DNA from: Akkermansiaceae bacterium UBA6138
GTDB lineage: Bacteria > Verrucomicrobiota > Verrucomicrobiia > Verrucomicrobiales > DEV007
Direction of reading: 5' to 3'
Length of the DNA stretch: 64,000 bases
Assembly: GCA_002422425.1 (NCBI GenBank)
Contig: DIVG01000066.1
Span: 7,227 to 71,226, forward strand
Shown here: positions 50,801 through 58,904 of the stretch, piece by piece
How the letters are laid out: every line of letters starts with the position of its first letter
How positions within the stretch are numbered: the stretch's first letter is position 1
Program-made: the position numbers and the translations under genes
Notes under the pieces: generated by a model
What the model was told of the DNA's origin: nothing
The model's database searches: none
Seen by the model: the letters and a program-made list of their open reading frames with translations, nothing else

Positions 50801-53079
50801 AGGGAGAGTTTTTTCGATTCGAAGGCGTTGTAAACCTCGTCGCGCTTTGCCGTGACCTGATCGAGATACTCGTCGAAGTCAGAGAAGCGCCCCTCGAGTT
50901 CCTCGAGCTGGACCATCGCGCGGGAGAGATACTCGTCGCACTTTTCAGGGAGATCACAAAGGTCGAGATAATTCGCGACGGCCTGGTCGACGAGCTTGAG
51001 CTGGGCCCCGAACTGCGCCGCGCCTTCGCTCCTGGCAAGTTCCTGCCGACGGGAGCGAAGGGCTGCACGGGCGCGGTTGAGGGTCGCGTAGACAGTCGAG
51101 ATATTTTCAATGATGCGGGTCGTCTCGGTGGCATCGTCGATCTTGAGATTACCGACCACTTCGATGAGCATCTCGAGTTCGGCCCCCGCTTTGTCGAGGG
51201 CCTTGCCCGATTCGTCGGCCTCGGTGACCCTCGTGACGGCAGGGATGGCGGACGCCTGCGCGGCGACCTGACTTTCGTAAGGAACGAGCGAGTCGGGCTT
51301 CAGGAGAAAAGCGACACACTGCTCCGAGACGACTGCGGCCACTTCGGAGACGGTCTTTTCCAGAGCGCTGACGGCATCGGGATTGACGTAACGCACCTCG
51401 CCCAGGGAAATGATTTCACCCCGCACCGCCCGCAGATCGGCGAGCGATTGCACGAATGTCAGGATGTCATCGGGTCGCACCGAGCGTGCCGCCGAGGCGA
51501 GGGTCTTTGCCTTTTTCGAGACACGGTCCGTCTCGGACGCAGCGACCTGACGCAGGCGGGTGACCTTGTCGAACTCGCTGATGGCGGCATCGGCGGCCCC
51601 TTTGATCTCAAGGAGCGGAGCCTTCAAGTCAAAGGCCGCCTCGTGCCCGGCCCAGAACCAGGCATCGGCGATGTCACCGGCCCGCTTGCGGAGATCGATG
51701 TAGAGATCGGCGTAGGTGTCGTCTTTGCCGAGGAGATTGAGCACCTCGTGGCACTCGGCCATGCAGCGCACAAGATCGGCGTTGCCGATTTTGTAGAGGT
51801 AACTGTCGGTCTGCTCGGCCGCGCGGAAACGCCCCTCCATGAAGGGAGTGCGCCAGACCTGAAGCGTGTGATGCTTTTGCGGTTCCTCGTCGGCGCGGAA
51901 GTAGACGAGCTCGCCGTCGGGAAAGACGGAATAACCGTGACAGAGAATGGGCGTCTCGACGGTCTGACTGATGAGGTTATAGGACATCAGCACGTTCAGC
52001 CCGGTGAGGCGATTGTAGAACACGTAAAGAAAATCCTCCCCGTTCGGCGAGGCGAGACGCCGCTCGAAGAGCATGTCGTTGCGCCCGCTGTCGAAGCGCT
52101 TCGTTTCGCCGGTCTGGAGATGATACCCGTCGGCAAAGATGATGCCATGATCGCCGGGGAGAAGGACGCAGGAGGTCGCGATGGTGTCGATCCGCGAGAC
52201 GCTGCGGACCTTTTCATTGTAGACGAGATAGCGATAGTGCTTTTCCTGATAGGGCAGGATCTTCAGAAGAATGAGGCTGCCGACAATGGCGTAGTGGATC
52301 TCGGCGTCGTCGAGGGTCTGGTCGCGATGGGCGACATCCTCGGCGTAGATGCCCTCGCCGCTCGCGGTGTTATCCTCGATTTTGATCGTGAGATCGCCGC
52401 CGACGGCCTCGACGAAGAGCCTGTCCTCGATCGAGATGTGCGGGTGGATCCCCTCGCGGTGCATGTCGCGGTGGGCCCGCTTCCACTCGAACTCCTGCTG
52501 CGGCGGAAAGCGAAACTCGTGGTCAAAACGGTTGCCGAGATACTCGAGCGTGTCGTCACGCATGAGCCATTTGAAGCACTTCACATCCTCGACGCTCTTG
52601 CCGACGCGGAAGACCATGTAGAGATGGACGCCGATGCGGTGTAGCTTGAGAAAGCTCGTCTCTCGGTAGTATTTATAGAGGTAGGCAAAGTCCTCGGTGA
52701 ACTTCGGGTCCGAAATCAATTTCAGCCCGAGATCGGCAAAGGCGTGGCTGGCGGGGTCATACTGGTAGACGGCAAAGACATCCTCGAGTGCGGTCGTGGA
52801 CTTCAGCCCGAACTGCACGTTGTAGCCGAAGAGAAAACGGTTCCTGCCCACCGCGACCATGTCCCGGGGGACACAGGCGTGGGCCGTGTTGACCCGCTCC
52901 GTCGCGAGCAGGGCCGAGTCGACCGCCCCGAAGACCGCCTGTCGCTCCGCATTGAGCCTGGCGAGGCGCGACCGCAGTTCCGCCCCGTGACCGGCGAGGC
53001 GGCTGCGAATGATCTCATACGCCCCGCCCTCAAGCCGGTCAGGCGCGCTGGCAGGGGGTGATAACAAATTGGGCGGCAT
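47887..53079 (-). CDS. Giant DUF3686 / 'DNA repair ATPase' family AAA protein
   Basis: This encodes 1730 residues. The first half matches DUF3686 (ATPase involved in DNA repair, N-terminal): MVAVGRNRFLFGYNVQFGLK, FRFPPQQEFEWKRAHRD and HPHISIEDRLFVEAVGGDLT, followed by long helical, coiled-coil-prone regions (about 540-870). Near the C-terminus is a AAA module with Walker A PPGYGKTT at about 1291-1299, Walker B LMLYIDDIQH at about 1360, and a sensor-like VVMAGNPYTESG. The C-terminal tail is Lys/Pro rich. Residues about 1143-1155 (EKRAGRPRSRY) are encoded by a REP element. The gene belongs with the flotillin and YqiJ-like genes upstream and is separated from them by the RAYT gene. 'DNA repair' is only the family label; the actual function is unknown. 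Confidence 0.88.
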   Translation of the reverse strand: MPPNLLSPPASAPDRLEGGAYEIIRSRLAGHGAELRSRLARLNAERQAVFGAVDSALLATERVNTAHACVPRDMVAVGRNRFLFGYNVQFGLKSTTALEDVFAVYQYDPASHAFADLGLKLISDPKFTEDFAYLYKYYRETSFLKLHRIGVHLYMVFRVGKSVEDVKCFKWLMRDDTLEYLGNRFDHEFRFPPQQEFEWKRAHRDMHREGIHPHISIEDRLFVEAVGGDLTIKIEDNTASGEGIYAEDVAHRDQTLDDAEIHYAIVGSLILLKILPYQEKHYRYLVYNEKVRSVSRIDTIATSCVLLPGDHGIIFADGYHLQTGETKRFDSGRNDMLFERRLASPNGEDFLYVFYNRLTGLNVLMSYNLISQTVETPILCHGYSVFPDGELVYFRADEEPQKHHTLQVWRTPFMEGRFRAAEQTDSYLYKIGNADLVRCMAECHEVLNLLGKDDTYADLYIDLRKRAGDIADAWFWAGHEAAFDLKAPLLEIKGAADAAISEFDKVTRLRQVAASETDRVSKKAKTLASAARSVRPDDILTFVQSLADLRAVRGEIISLGEVRYVNPDAVSALEKTVSEVAAVVSEQCVAFLLKPDSLVPYESQVAAQASAIPAVTRVTEADESGKALDKAGAELEMLIEVVGNLKIDDATETTRIIENISTVYATLNRARAALRSRRQELARSEGAAQFGAQLKLVDQAVANYLDLCDLPEKCDEYLSRAMVQLEELEGRFSDFDEYLDQVTAKRDEVYNAFESKKLSLVSARQKRAGALAKSADRILATIGHRLSSFDEVTEINAYLAGDLMVEKVRDLITHLTGLGDTVKADDIQTRLKTLREDSVRQLKDRQELFVGGRDVIQLGKHRFSVNRQELEISLVPRDGGMYFHLAGTNFFEPVHDEAVLAGREFWDQDVISENAVVYRGEYLAWRFLQELEARAGNAVGDWLALDDAARLGEVQQFMAPRYREAYLKGVHDHDATLILTQLATVHRAVGLLRYPPAERTLALLFETGWGNDGDAATRLAQKVRSFGMMRKHFPGEGGQGEAAYIGALREGVTTFQAGAAAGISDFAAADPGLAAQYLFAELIGEGAMVISAGAADLIKRFQHTLSMKRLEGAFQEALAGVGDDPVGRFEVTCDWIEGALEEAGLEKRAGRPRSRYLVEAAVHLVRGKFELTAVKAVETSARLEGLRGEHARIAGGVYEFDYLDLSSRLRHYLANDAPRFEACQAAKVALLESRRAAMRLSEFKPVVMAAFVRNRLLDHVYLPLIGDNLAKQIGTAGADTRVDRSGMLLLISPPGYGKTTIMEYVANRLGLTFVKVNGPALGHEVRSLDPEDAPNASAREEVKRLNFALEMGDNLMLYIDDIQHTHPEFLQRFISLCDAQRKIEGVWNGQPKTYDLRGKKVCVVMAGNPYTESGGKFRIPDMLANRADTYNLGDIVGGHGGDFEASYLENAMGSNPVLSQLASRHPADGHAIMRLAETGSRDGVDFEGNYRLEEVEELVAVMRKLMRVRDTILRVNLEYIRSAAMEDAYRVEPPFRLQGSYRNMNRIAQRILAVMTDEEVEEAIRDHYLNEAQTLTTGAEANLLKFRELEGILTDEEKERWSEIRRKFSRNLLLGGQGENDPVTRITGALATFSEGLGRIEGVLSRAAADASQPATLAEVTTERLEKIIAGLRAVPVEVEIKVVPVYEDQKAAPPAPEKPATKKGRTFSGKEKQLPVDIETSVEQGEAEA
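49615..49654 (-). repeat. REP element inside the DUF3686 ATPase coding sequence
   Basis: The hairpin GCGGGCG-TCC-CGCCCGC at 49623-49639, with its left head CCGGGACC and right tail CTTCTCAAGCCC, matches the copies flanking the RAYT gene at 53106-53144 and 53802-53840. It is in frame and does not interrupt the ATPase. It encodes a short basic Arg/Gly/Pro-rich stretch. Confidence 0.85.
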
Positions 53080-53085
53080 GGAAGG

Positions 53086-53790
53086 TTAAGAAAAAAGATC
53101 CTCCGCCGGACCGCGGGCGTCCCGCCCGCTTCTCAAGCCCGGCTCTTCGAAGCCATCCATTTCACGGAAGGTTCCATCCGGCATGATCACCTTCGAGAGA
53201 TTTCTCTTTTCCTGACGACCCGCGCTGCTCCACCGCCAATTTTTCGGTTGATCACACAACCCGGCGGAACACGGATTCCGATGGAGGTAGCGAACCGTGC
53301 TTTTGTAGTGATCCAGATCCCGCATGCAGCGATCGTAATAGTCCTCCCACCAGAAAGGAGCTTCGAACGTGACCAGCTTCACCGCTTCGTGTGCGGTAAA
53401 GGATTTCCAGCTATGAAGCAGGCTCGAAAGCGGAAAGCCGTCCATCATTTCGAAAATACAGTGCACGTGGTTCGGCATAATCACCCAGACCAGCATCCGG
53501 TATCGCTCGCCGTCGAAGTGGAGCAAGGCGTTTTCCACCAGTTCGGCTGCCTTCGGATGGCGCAAATGGGAGGCGCCATAACCGCGATCCAGAAGTTGTT
53601 CGATCCTGCGGGAACGCTGCTTTTCGTCGCTTTCTGACTCCCGCTGCTCACGCAAAATCGCAGGGAGCGAATCAGCGAGGCGGATCGTGATACTTTGAAT
53701 GAGACCGGGTTGATCAAAGTGGGGAAGATAACCACGTGAGTGCCAGCCCCGATGAGGGGAAGGTGATGACTCGTTGTGGTGATCGTTCAT
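53086..53790 (-). CDS. REP-associated tyrosine transposase (RAYT, Y1_Tnp family)
   Basis: This encodes 234 residues of a single-copy IS200/IS605-type HUH enzyme domesticated to act on REP hairpins. Visible motifs are the RAYT N-terminus (HSRGYLPHFDQPGLIQSITIRLADSLP), the HUH pair in VIMPNHVHCIFEM, WKSFTAHEA, and the catalytic tyrosine in WWEDYYDRCMRD, followed by YKSTVRYLHRNPCSAGLCD and the WRWSSA motif. The last 20 codons are contributed by a REP copy (EEPGLRSGRDARGPAED). The gene lies six bases upstream of the ATPase start and 76 bases from the flotillin stop, so it has entered an otherwise continuous operon. Confidence 0.95.
   Translation of the reverse strand: MNDHHNESSPSPHRGWHSRGYLPHFDQPGLIQSITIRLADSLPAILREQRESESDEKQRSRRIEQLLDRGYGASHLRHPKAAELVENALLHFDGERYRMLVWVIMPNHVHCIFEMMDGFPLSSLLHSWKSFTAHEAVKLVTFEAPFWWEDYYDRCMRDLDHYKSTVRYLHRNPCSAGLCDQPKNWRWSSAGRQEKRNLSKVIMPDGTFREMDGFEEPGLRSGRDARGPAEDLFS
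53106..53144 (-). repeat. REP element overlapping the 3' end of the RAYT gene
   Basis: The hairpin GCGGGCG-TCC-CGCCCGC is at 53113-53129 with head CCGGACC and tail CTTCTCAAGCCC. It has the same orientation as the copy at 49615 and is inverted relative to the copy at 53802. It supplies the C-terminal codons of the transposase. Confidence 0.9.
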
Positions 53791-53801
53791 GAGAGATTTA
53801 C

Positions 53802-53840
53802 GGCAGGGCTGATGAAGCGGGCGGGACGCCCGCGGTCCGG
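53802..53840 (+). repeat. REP element 5' of the RAYT gene, inverted copy
   Basis: The hairpin GCGGGCG-GGA-CGCCCGC at 53817-53833 is followed by GGTCCGG. It is the reverse complement of the copy at 53106-53144, with diverged tail CTTCATCAGCCC. It lies between the flotillin stop and the RAYT start, so the transposase gene is bracketed by inverted REPs. Confidence 0.9.
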
Positions 53841-53866
53841 CAGAGGTGGGTTTGATTTCCCCCCAC

Positions 53867-55894
53867 TCACCCCAGCCGCTTCAGAGCGGTTCCGGCAACT
53901 TCGCCATCGAGGCCGAAGCGTTTGGCGACGTTGAGCATGCTCCCGATTTTCCCTTTGGTCTCGCTGTCGTCGGCCTGACCCATGAGACGGGTAAGGAGAG
54001 CGGATACGCTAAGGTTTTTCAGATCCTCGCTTGAGACGCCGAAGAGGTCGATCCACTCGCGCATCTGGGTGCGGAAATAGTCGGGATCTCCGTTGAAGAA
54101 AGTCTCCTTCACGTCCGAGAGAGTCGTGCTATTCTCGACGAGGCGATCGACCGCCTTGCCCTGCCCGATGGAGCGGGTGATCTGGTCGAAGAAGGCGCTG
54201 TCGCCTCCGACGATGTCGATGCGCGCCTTCTTGAGCGCCTCGCCCACGATCTCGGAATGCTTCGCGGCGATCGTGGCCCGCACTTCGATCTCGGCGAGTT
54301 CGACGGCCCTGGTTTTTTCAAGGCGCAGCTTGAACTCCTCGTGCTCTTTCCCCGCGTCGTTGAATTTCTTCATTGCATCGGCCTTCGCGGTGATACCGCG
54401 CGCCTCCGCATCTGCCTTGGCCGCGATAACTTCAGCCTCGCCCAGTCCCGCCGCGGCGGTTTCGGCGGTGACCCCTTCCGAGAGCGCCTTCTTCGCCACC
54501 GCGATCTTCTCGGAAGCAGTCTGCTCGGCCTCGGCCTTGATCACAACTTCCTCGGCATGGAGGACGGCCGCCTGCTTCTCCGCTTCGGCGACTCGCACGG
54601 TCTCGTAAAGATTCTGATCCGCCTGGAGCCGGGCAGCCTCCTTCGAGGCCTCGGCCTCCTTGACCCGGCGGATGACCTGCTCCTCGGCGGCTTTCTCTGC
54701 AAGCGTCACGGCGACCTGCTTCTCGCGCGACGCCCCGGCAAAGGCCTCGGTGTCGAGGATCTTCTGCTGCTCTTCGACGACGGCTTTCTCCACGATGACA
54801 CGCTCGCGGATGACATCTTGAATGGCTTTCTTCTCAACCTCGACAGACTTCTCTTTCTCGATCTCTTTCAGAGTCGTGACGCGCTCGCGCTCAATCGACT
54901 CAAGTTCCTGGTCGCGTTTGACGCGCTCCTGCTCGACCACGTCGGTACGCTCTTTGTTGCGCTGCGCGACGAGAACCTGGCGCTGCTTGTTCTCGGTCGC
55001 AATTTCGATCTCCTCATCCGCAGCGATACGGGCACGCTCCGACTTGAGCCGCTCCTCCGACTGGATCTTCGCCGACTCAGCCTCCTCGCGTGCCTGGACG
55101 GAGGCGATCTCGCGGGCCTGCCTGGCCTCGGCTTCGGCCTGCTGCCGCTCAAGTTCGAGGATGGCCTCGCGGGCCTCGACGTCCTGTTGTTTGATGACCT
55201 TTTCCTTGTCGCGCTGGATGAAGTTCGCCAGCTTCGCCTGGGTCGCGGTGAGTTCGGTGATCTTCTTGATGCCTTCTGAATCAAGAATGTTGTCAGGGTC
55301 GAGCGCCTCAAGCGGGGTTTGCTCAAGAAAGTCGATCGCGGCGTCTTCGAGTGAAAAGCCGTTCAAGTCGGTGCCGATCAGTTTCAGAATCTCATCGCGG
55401 AAGGTGTCGCGCTCTTCATAAAGCTCGATAAAGTTGAAGCGCTTCCCCACCGTCTTGAGGGCTTCAGAAAATTTCGCATCGAAGAGCTGTTCGATCGCTT
55501 CGGGGCTTGAGGCACGCTGGCATCCGATCGAGTTCGCGACCCGACTGACATCCTCGTGAGTCGGATTGACCCGGACAAAAAAGGCCACCTTGATGTCGGC
55601 CCGCATATTGTCTTTGCAGATGAGTCCGTTCGACCCGGTCCGGTCGATCTCAAGCCGTTTCACCGAGAGATCCATCTCCTCGACCCGGTGGAAGGCCGGC
55701 AGCACCCAGATGCCGTCAAAGCCCACCATCGTCTTCCCGAAGCCGGTCCGGATGAGGCCCGTCCCCTTGCGCACCTTTTTAAAGAGCGACGCATAGAGCA
55801 GGGCAGTGACGATGAGAGCCCCGATGATCGCCGCGAGGATAAAGGCGATGACGAGGACGACAGGACTGATCTCGAAGGCAAGCAGTGGTTTCAT
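53867..55894 (-). CDS. YqiK-like flotillin (SPFH/band 7 protein)
   Basis: This encodes 675 residues. One N-terminal transmembrane helix (about 12-34) is followed by the SPFH domain (about 40-200): KGTGLIRTGFGKTMVGFDG, NMRADIKVAFFVRVNP, and the ERDTFRDEILKLIGTDLNGFSLEDAAIDFLEQTP stretch. A very long coiled coil rich in Glu/Ala/Lys/Arg runs from about 210 to 560, with EAEARQAREIASVQARE and similar heptads. A C-terminal domain (about 580-675) contains IDIVGGDSAFFDQITRSIGQGKA. Flotillins oligomerise on membranes and organise microdomains. The gene follows the YqiJ-like gene in the arrangement known for yqiJ-yqiK. Confidence 0.93.
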   Translation of the reverse strand: MKPLLAFEISPVVLVIAFILAAIIGALIVTALLYASLFKKVRKGTGLIRTGFGKTMVGFDGIWVLPAFHRVEEMDLSVKRLEIDRTGSNGLICKDNMRADIKVAFFVRVNPTHEDVSRVANSIGCQRASSPEAIEQLFDAKFSEALKTVGKRFNFIELYEERDTFRDEILKLIGTDLNGFSLEDAAIDFLEQTPLEALDPDNILDSEGIKKITELTATQAKLANFIQRDKEKVIKQQDVEAREAILELERQQAEAEARQAREIASVQAREEAESAKIQSEERLKSERARIAADEEIEIATENKQRQVLVAQRNKERTDVVEQERVKRDQELESIERERVTTLKEIEKEKSVEVEKKAIQDVIRERVIVEKAVVEEQQKILDTEAFAGASREKQVAVTLAEKAAEEQVIRRVKEAEASKEAARLQADQNLYETVRVAEAEKQAAVLHAEEVVIKAEAEQTASEKIAVAKKALSEGVTAETAAAGLGEAEVIAAKADAEARGITAKADAMKKFNDAGKEHEEFKLRLEKTRAVELAEIEVRATIAAKHSEIVGEALKKARIDIVGGDSAFFDQITRSIGQGKAVDRLVENSTTLSDVKETFFNGDPDYFRTQMREWIDLFGVSSEDLKNLSVSALLTRLMGQADDSETKGKIGSMLNVAKRFGLDGEVAGTALKRLG

Positions 55895-55956
55895 GTGAGG
55901 GGTCGGTTCGGTTCAGAAAAGAGATAGTGGATTCAGGCAGTAAAAAAGCGGACGAT

Positions 55957-56610
55957 TCAGCGCAGGCTGAGATCGCTTTCGAGCGGACGAACGAGGTAGG
56001 CGCCTTGCTCGCCTTCCTCCATCACGACGAGGACGCGGGTGCCGCGCGGCAGAGCATCCGAGCCCTCGCCGACACGGGCATGAAGAAGGATGGAGGCACC
56101 GTCGCGCTCCACTTCGACCTGGCCGGAATGGTTCGTCACCTCAAGCGAGCGAACCGTCCCGGTTAGCCCCGCAAGAGGCACCCGCTTTTCCGTGTCGCGC
56201 ATCAGACGCATGAGCGGGCGGAGCGGCCGTATCGTGAGGCGGGTCACGACAAAGGCGAGCACGAGCGCCGCCACGAGGATGAGCGTCCCCGTGGCAGCGG
56301 CTCCATCAGGATTAAAATAAATATTTCCCAGCACATTTCCGCCCCAGAGAAAAAGCGAGAAGAGCGTGAGGATAAAAAAGACGGGGGCATCGGACAGTCC
56401 GATTCCCTTGAGCAGTCCATTGAGAAATCCGCCCTCGCTCTCCGCCCCCGCAGGACCGGAACTCTCATGGTCGAGCCCGAGGAAACCGTCGAGCGCATCG
56501 AAGTCCATCAGTCCGACGATCGCGGCAATCCAGTAAAACGCGACCAGTCCCAGAAGGATCGTGAGAGGGAGATTGTTGGCGCTGACGGCCTCCTGTAAAA
56601 CGGCGTTCAT
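55957..56610 (-). CDS. YqiJ-like OB-fold membrane protein (NfeD-related)
   Basis: This encodes 217 residues from ATG 56610, preceded by a good AGGA ribosome-binding site. Three hydrophobic helices (about 15-35, 75-98 and 107-130) are followed by a C-terminal OB-fold-like domain (about 148-205): LAGLTGTVRSLEVTNHSGQVEV, SILLHARVGEG and LPRGTRVLVVMEEG, typical of YqiJ/NfeD proteins. These are conserved partners of flotillins. It is the first gene of the flotillin-ATPase operon. Confidence 0.9.
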   Translation of the reverse strand: MNAVLQEAVSANNLPLTILLGLVAFYWIAAIVGLMDFDALDGFLGLDHESSGPAGAESEGGFLNGLLKGIGLSDAPVFFILTLFSLFLWGGNVLGNIYFNPDGAAATGTLILVAALVLAFVVTRLTIRPLRPLMRLMRDTEKRVPLAGLTGTVRSLEVTNHSGQVEVERDGASILLHARVGEGSDALPRGTRVLVVMEEGEQGAYLVRPLESDLSLR

Positions 56611-56765
56611 GTCGATTCCTCCGGAAGGGGAGGTCATGATGGGCGCTCCCGGCCCCGCAAGTCAAGAGAGACCGGCAACGAATCAACTCCTTTCTCAGAG
56701 ATCACTCATTCTGGCACAAGATACCCGCGAAGATCCATTACAATCGACCTGTCTGATTATAAGCC

Positions 56766-57470
56766 TCAGTGCAGCGCCGTCGGTCCCCAGATCTCGAGAA
56801 GAAGGGCGTGCGTGTCAGGCTCGTCACGTTTGATCTGACCGTAAACAAAGGGGGTGAAATCATTGCGGCCGAAATAAGCCTCGGTCATCTCGGCAAAGAA
56901 CTCTTTCTGATTGGTCAGTCCGTAATGCGGCACCGACCGACCCGAGACATGCAGCGCAAAAGTACCCCTGCCGGAAGCGACATATTTTTCCCACACAGCC
57001 ATGACCCGCGGGTCGTCGAAACCGATGACACGGTCATGATAGGCATGGGCGAGCTCGTGAAGGACGGACCAGGGCTGGGTATGCTGATGACGCGCCTCGG
57101 TGAAGCGGGCAGCGACGGGAATGTGGACGGCTTTTTCCATCGCAGGTGAATACCCGTTGTTCCTCAACCACTCAGCCGAGGGATGATACTGCATCGAGGT
57201 GAGTTCCCCGTGACTGAGGTCCAGCCAGATCGGCACCTCGCGCAGTTTGGTGACTTTGTCCGACGGGACTATCAGAACGATATCCGCGAGCCGGGAACGC
57301 AGCAGCGCGAGCGCTTTATTCCCCGTCTCCCTTCCTTTCCCCTCAAGAAGGCGCCGGTCCACCGGCACGGTCCATCCCTCGATTTCGTGAACTTCGTGGG
57401 CTTCAGGCTTCTCCGCAAAGACGGAGAGAGGCAGTAGAACGAGGATCCCGGCAATGATGACACGACTCAT
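56766..57470 (-). CDS. Secreted zinc metallopeptidase-like protein (HExxH gluzincin)
   Basis: This encodes 234 residues from ATG 57470, preceded by GGGGAT; an earlier frame start at 57524 adds a polar leader. It has a signal peptide (SRVIIAGILVLLPLSVFA). The zinc motif is WSVLHELAHAYHD, with a downstream third-ligand candidate in KEFFAEMTEAYFG, a pattern seen in gluzincins related to the anthrax lethal factor-like fold. The EIEGWTVPVDRRLLEG opening and IWLDLSHGELTSMQYHPSAEWL are recurrent in Planctomycetes/Verrucomicrobia members. The substrate is unknown. Confidence 0.82.
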   Translation of the reverse strand: MSRVIIAGILVLLPLSVFAEKPEAHEVHEIEGWTVPVDRRLLEGKGRETGNKALALLRSRLADIVLIVPSDKVTKLREVPIWLDLSHGELTSMQYHPSAEWLRNNGYSPAMEKAVHIPVAARFTEARHQHTQPWSVLHELAHAYHDRVIGFDDPRVMAVWEKYVASGRGTFALHVSGRSVPHYGLTNQKEFFAEMTEAYFGRNDFTPFVYGQIKRDEPDTHALLLEIWGPTALH

Positions 57471-57549
57471 ATCCCCTACCATAATGCCGATGGCGGCATT
57501 GTCATCATCCCCCGCTCCGGGCACCCGGCCGGGAAATGCTCCTGTCTGA

Positions 57550-58722
57550 TCAAAAACCCGCGACGCACTGGAGGGTGAACCCTTTCAGGTACTTCGTCTC
57601 GGGCAAAGTCACAATGACCGGGTGATCGCGCCGCTGGCCGTGCGCCGCGATGAGCCGCAGGTTGCGCTTCGCATCGACCGAGGCATCAACAATGACGTCG
57701 AAAAACTCCTGCTCGCTCACGTGGTGGCTACAGCAGTAGGTCGAGAGAATCCCGTCGGGCGTCAGTAGTTTCAAAGCGCGCAGGTGGATCTCTTTGTAAC
57801 CGCGCATCGCCCCGCTCACCGCCTTGCGACTCTTCGTGAACGAGGGCGGATCGAGGATGATGAGGTCGAACTTACGCTCCGCCGTCTCCGCTTCTTTGAG
57901 GAAATCAAAGACATTCGCCTCCTGCGCCTCGAGCGTGAGTCCGTTGCGCTCCGCATTGACCCGCGTCGCCGCGACCGCTGATTCGCTGATATCGATCGCG
58001 AGGACCGAGGCCGCCCCGGCCTTCGCCGCGTGGAGGGCAAAACCGCCCTGGTTGCAGAAGCAGTCGAGCACATTTCTTCCCGTCGAGAGCGCCGCGACCG
58101 CCGCGTAGGCGTCGAGCTGATCGAGATAAATCCCCGTCTTCTGCCCCTCGAGCAGATCCACCTCCTGAATCAGACCGTTTACCCTGATCGTGATCGGACC
58201 ATTCCACGCGCCCGCGAGCAGACCGACGACAGGCTCGAGGCCCTCGGCCTTGCGGATCGAGGAATCATTGCGCTCGATTACCGTGATCTCCGACCCGAAG
58301 AGCTGCTGCATCGCCTCGACGATGAGTCCCTTTCGCTGGTCCATCGCCAGCGTCAGCGTCTGCAGGGTAAAGGCGTCGCCGTAGCGGTCAATGACGATGC
58401 CCGGCAACCCGTCCGCCTCGCTCCAGACGAGGCGATAAACCGGCTCGGCGAAAGCCATCGTCTCGCGCAAATTGAGGGCACGACGAAGACGACGGTCGAA
58501 AAAGTCCGCGTCGAGATCCTGCTTCCGTCGTGAAATGCGGCGGGCCACGATCTGCGAGTCGGGATTGTAAATCGCCGATCCGAGCGGGCGATCGCGGAAG
58601 TCCTTCAGGGTAATCACGTCACCCGGTTTGGGGTCGCCGAAGATCTTCTGCACCTCGCTGGAATAGATCCAGTCGTGGCCGTGAAAGATGCGCGAACGGG
58701 GTTTGATAACGAGACCGGCCAT
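57550..58722 (-). CDS. RlmI-like 23S rRNA m5C methyltransferase (class I SAM-dependent)
   Basis: This encodes 390 residues from ATG 58722. A PUA domain (1-75; KPRSRIFHGHDWIYSSEV, PGDVITLKDFRDRPLGSAIYNP) is followed by an EEHEE-like region and the Rossmann methyltransferase with NVLDCFCNQGGFALHAAKAGA (SAM-binding), VLAIDISESA, DLIILDPPSFTKSRK (motif IV), and the catalytic cysteine in YCCSHHVSEQEF. RlmI methylates C1962 of 23S rRNA in E. coli. The length and motif order agree with the family. Confidence 0.94.
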   Translation of the reverse strand: MAGLVIKPRSRIFHGHDWIYSSEVQKIFGDPKPGDVITLKDFRDRPLGSAIYNPDSQIVARRISRRKQDLDADFFDRRLRRALNLRETMAFAEPVYRLVWSEADGLPGIVIDRYGDAFTLQTLTLAMDQRKGLIVEAMQQLFGSEITVIERNDSSIRKAEGLEPVVGLLAGAWNGPITIRVNGLIQEVDLLEGQKTGIYLDQLDAYAAVAALSTGRNVLDCFCNQGGFALHAAKAGAASVLAIDISESAVAATRVNAERNGLTLEAQEANVFDFLKEAETAERKFDLIILDPPSFTKSRKAVSGAMRGYKEIHLRALKLLTPDGILSTYCCSHHVSEQEFFDVIVDASVDAKRNLRLIAAHGQRRDHPVIVTLPETKYLKGFTLQCVAGF

Positions 58723-58904
58723 AATGTCGCCGATCTTCGTCCACGAAAGCAGCCCCGTCAAAAGAGCATCCGAAAGGCGGGGCGCGCTAACTTGACGAGC
58801 CGAAACCGAACTCTCGCGATTTTTCCGCCCGATCGAGTAGAATCACCCCCCAGAATACGTACCCTGACCAGAGCGATTTTCCGGCGTAAACTCCCTTTGC
58901 AGGC

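Noticed and set aside
49447..52644. 1065-codon open frame on the + strand
   Set aside because: It is antisense to the DUF3686 ATPase gene. Its translation has no family resemblance and arises from C-ending codon bias on the opposite strand.
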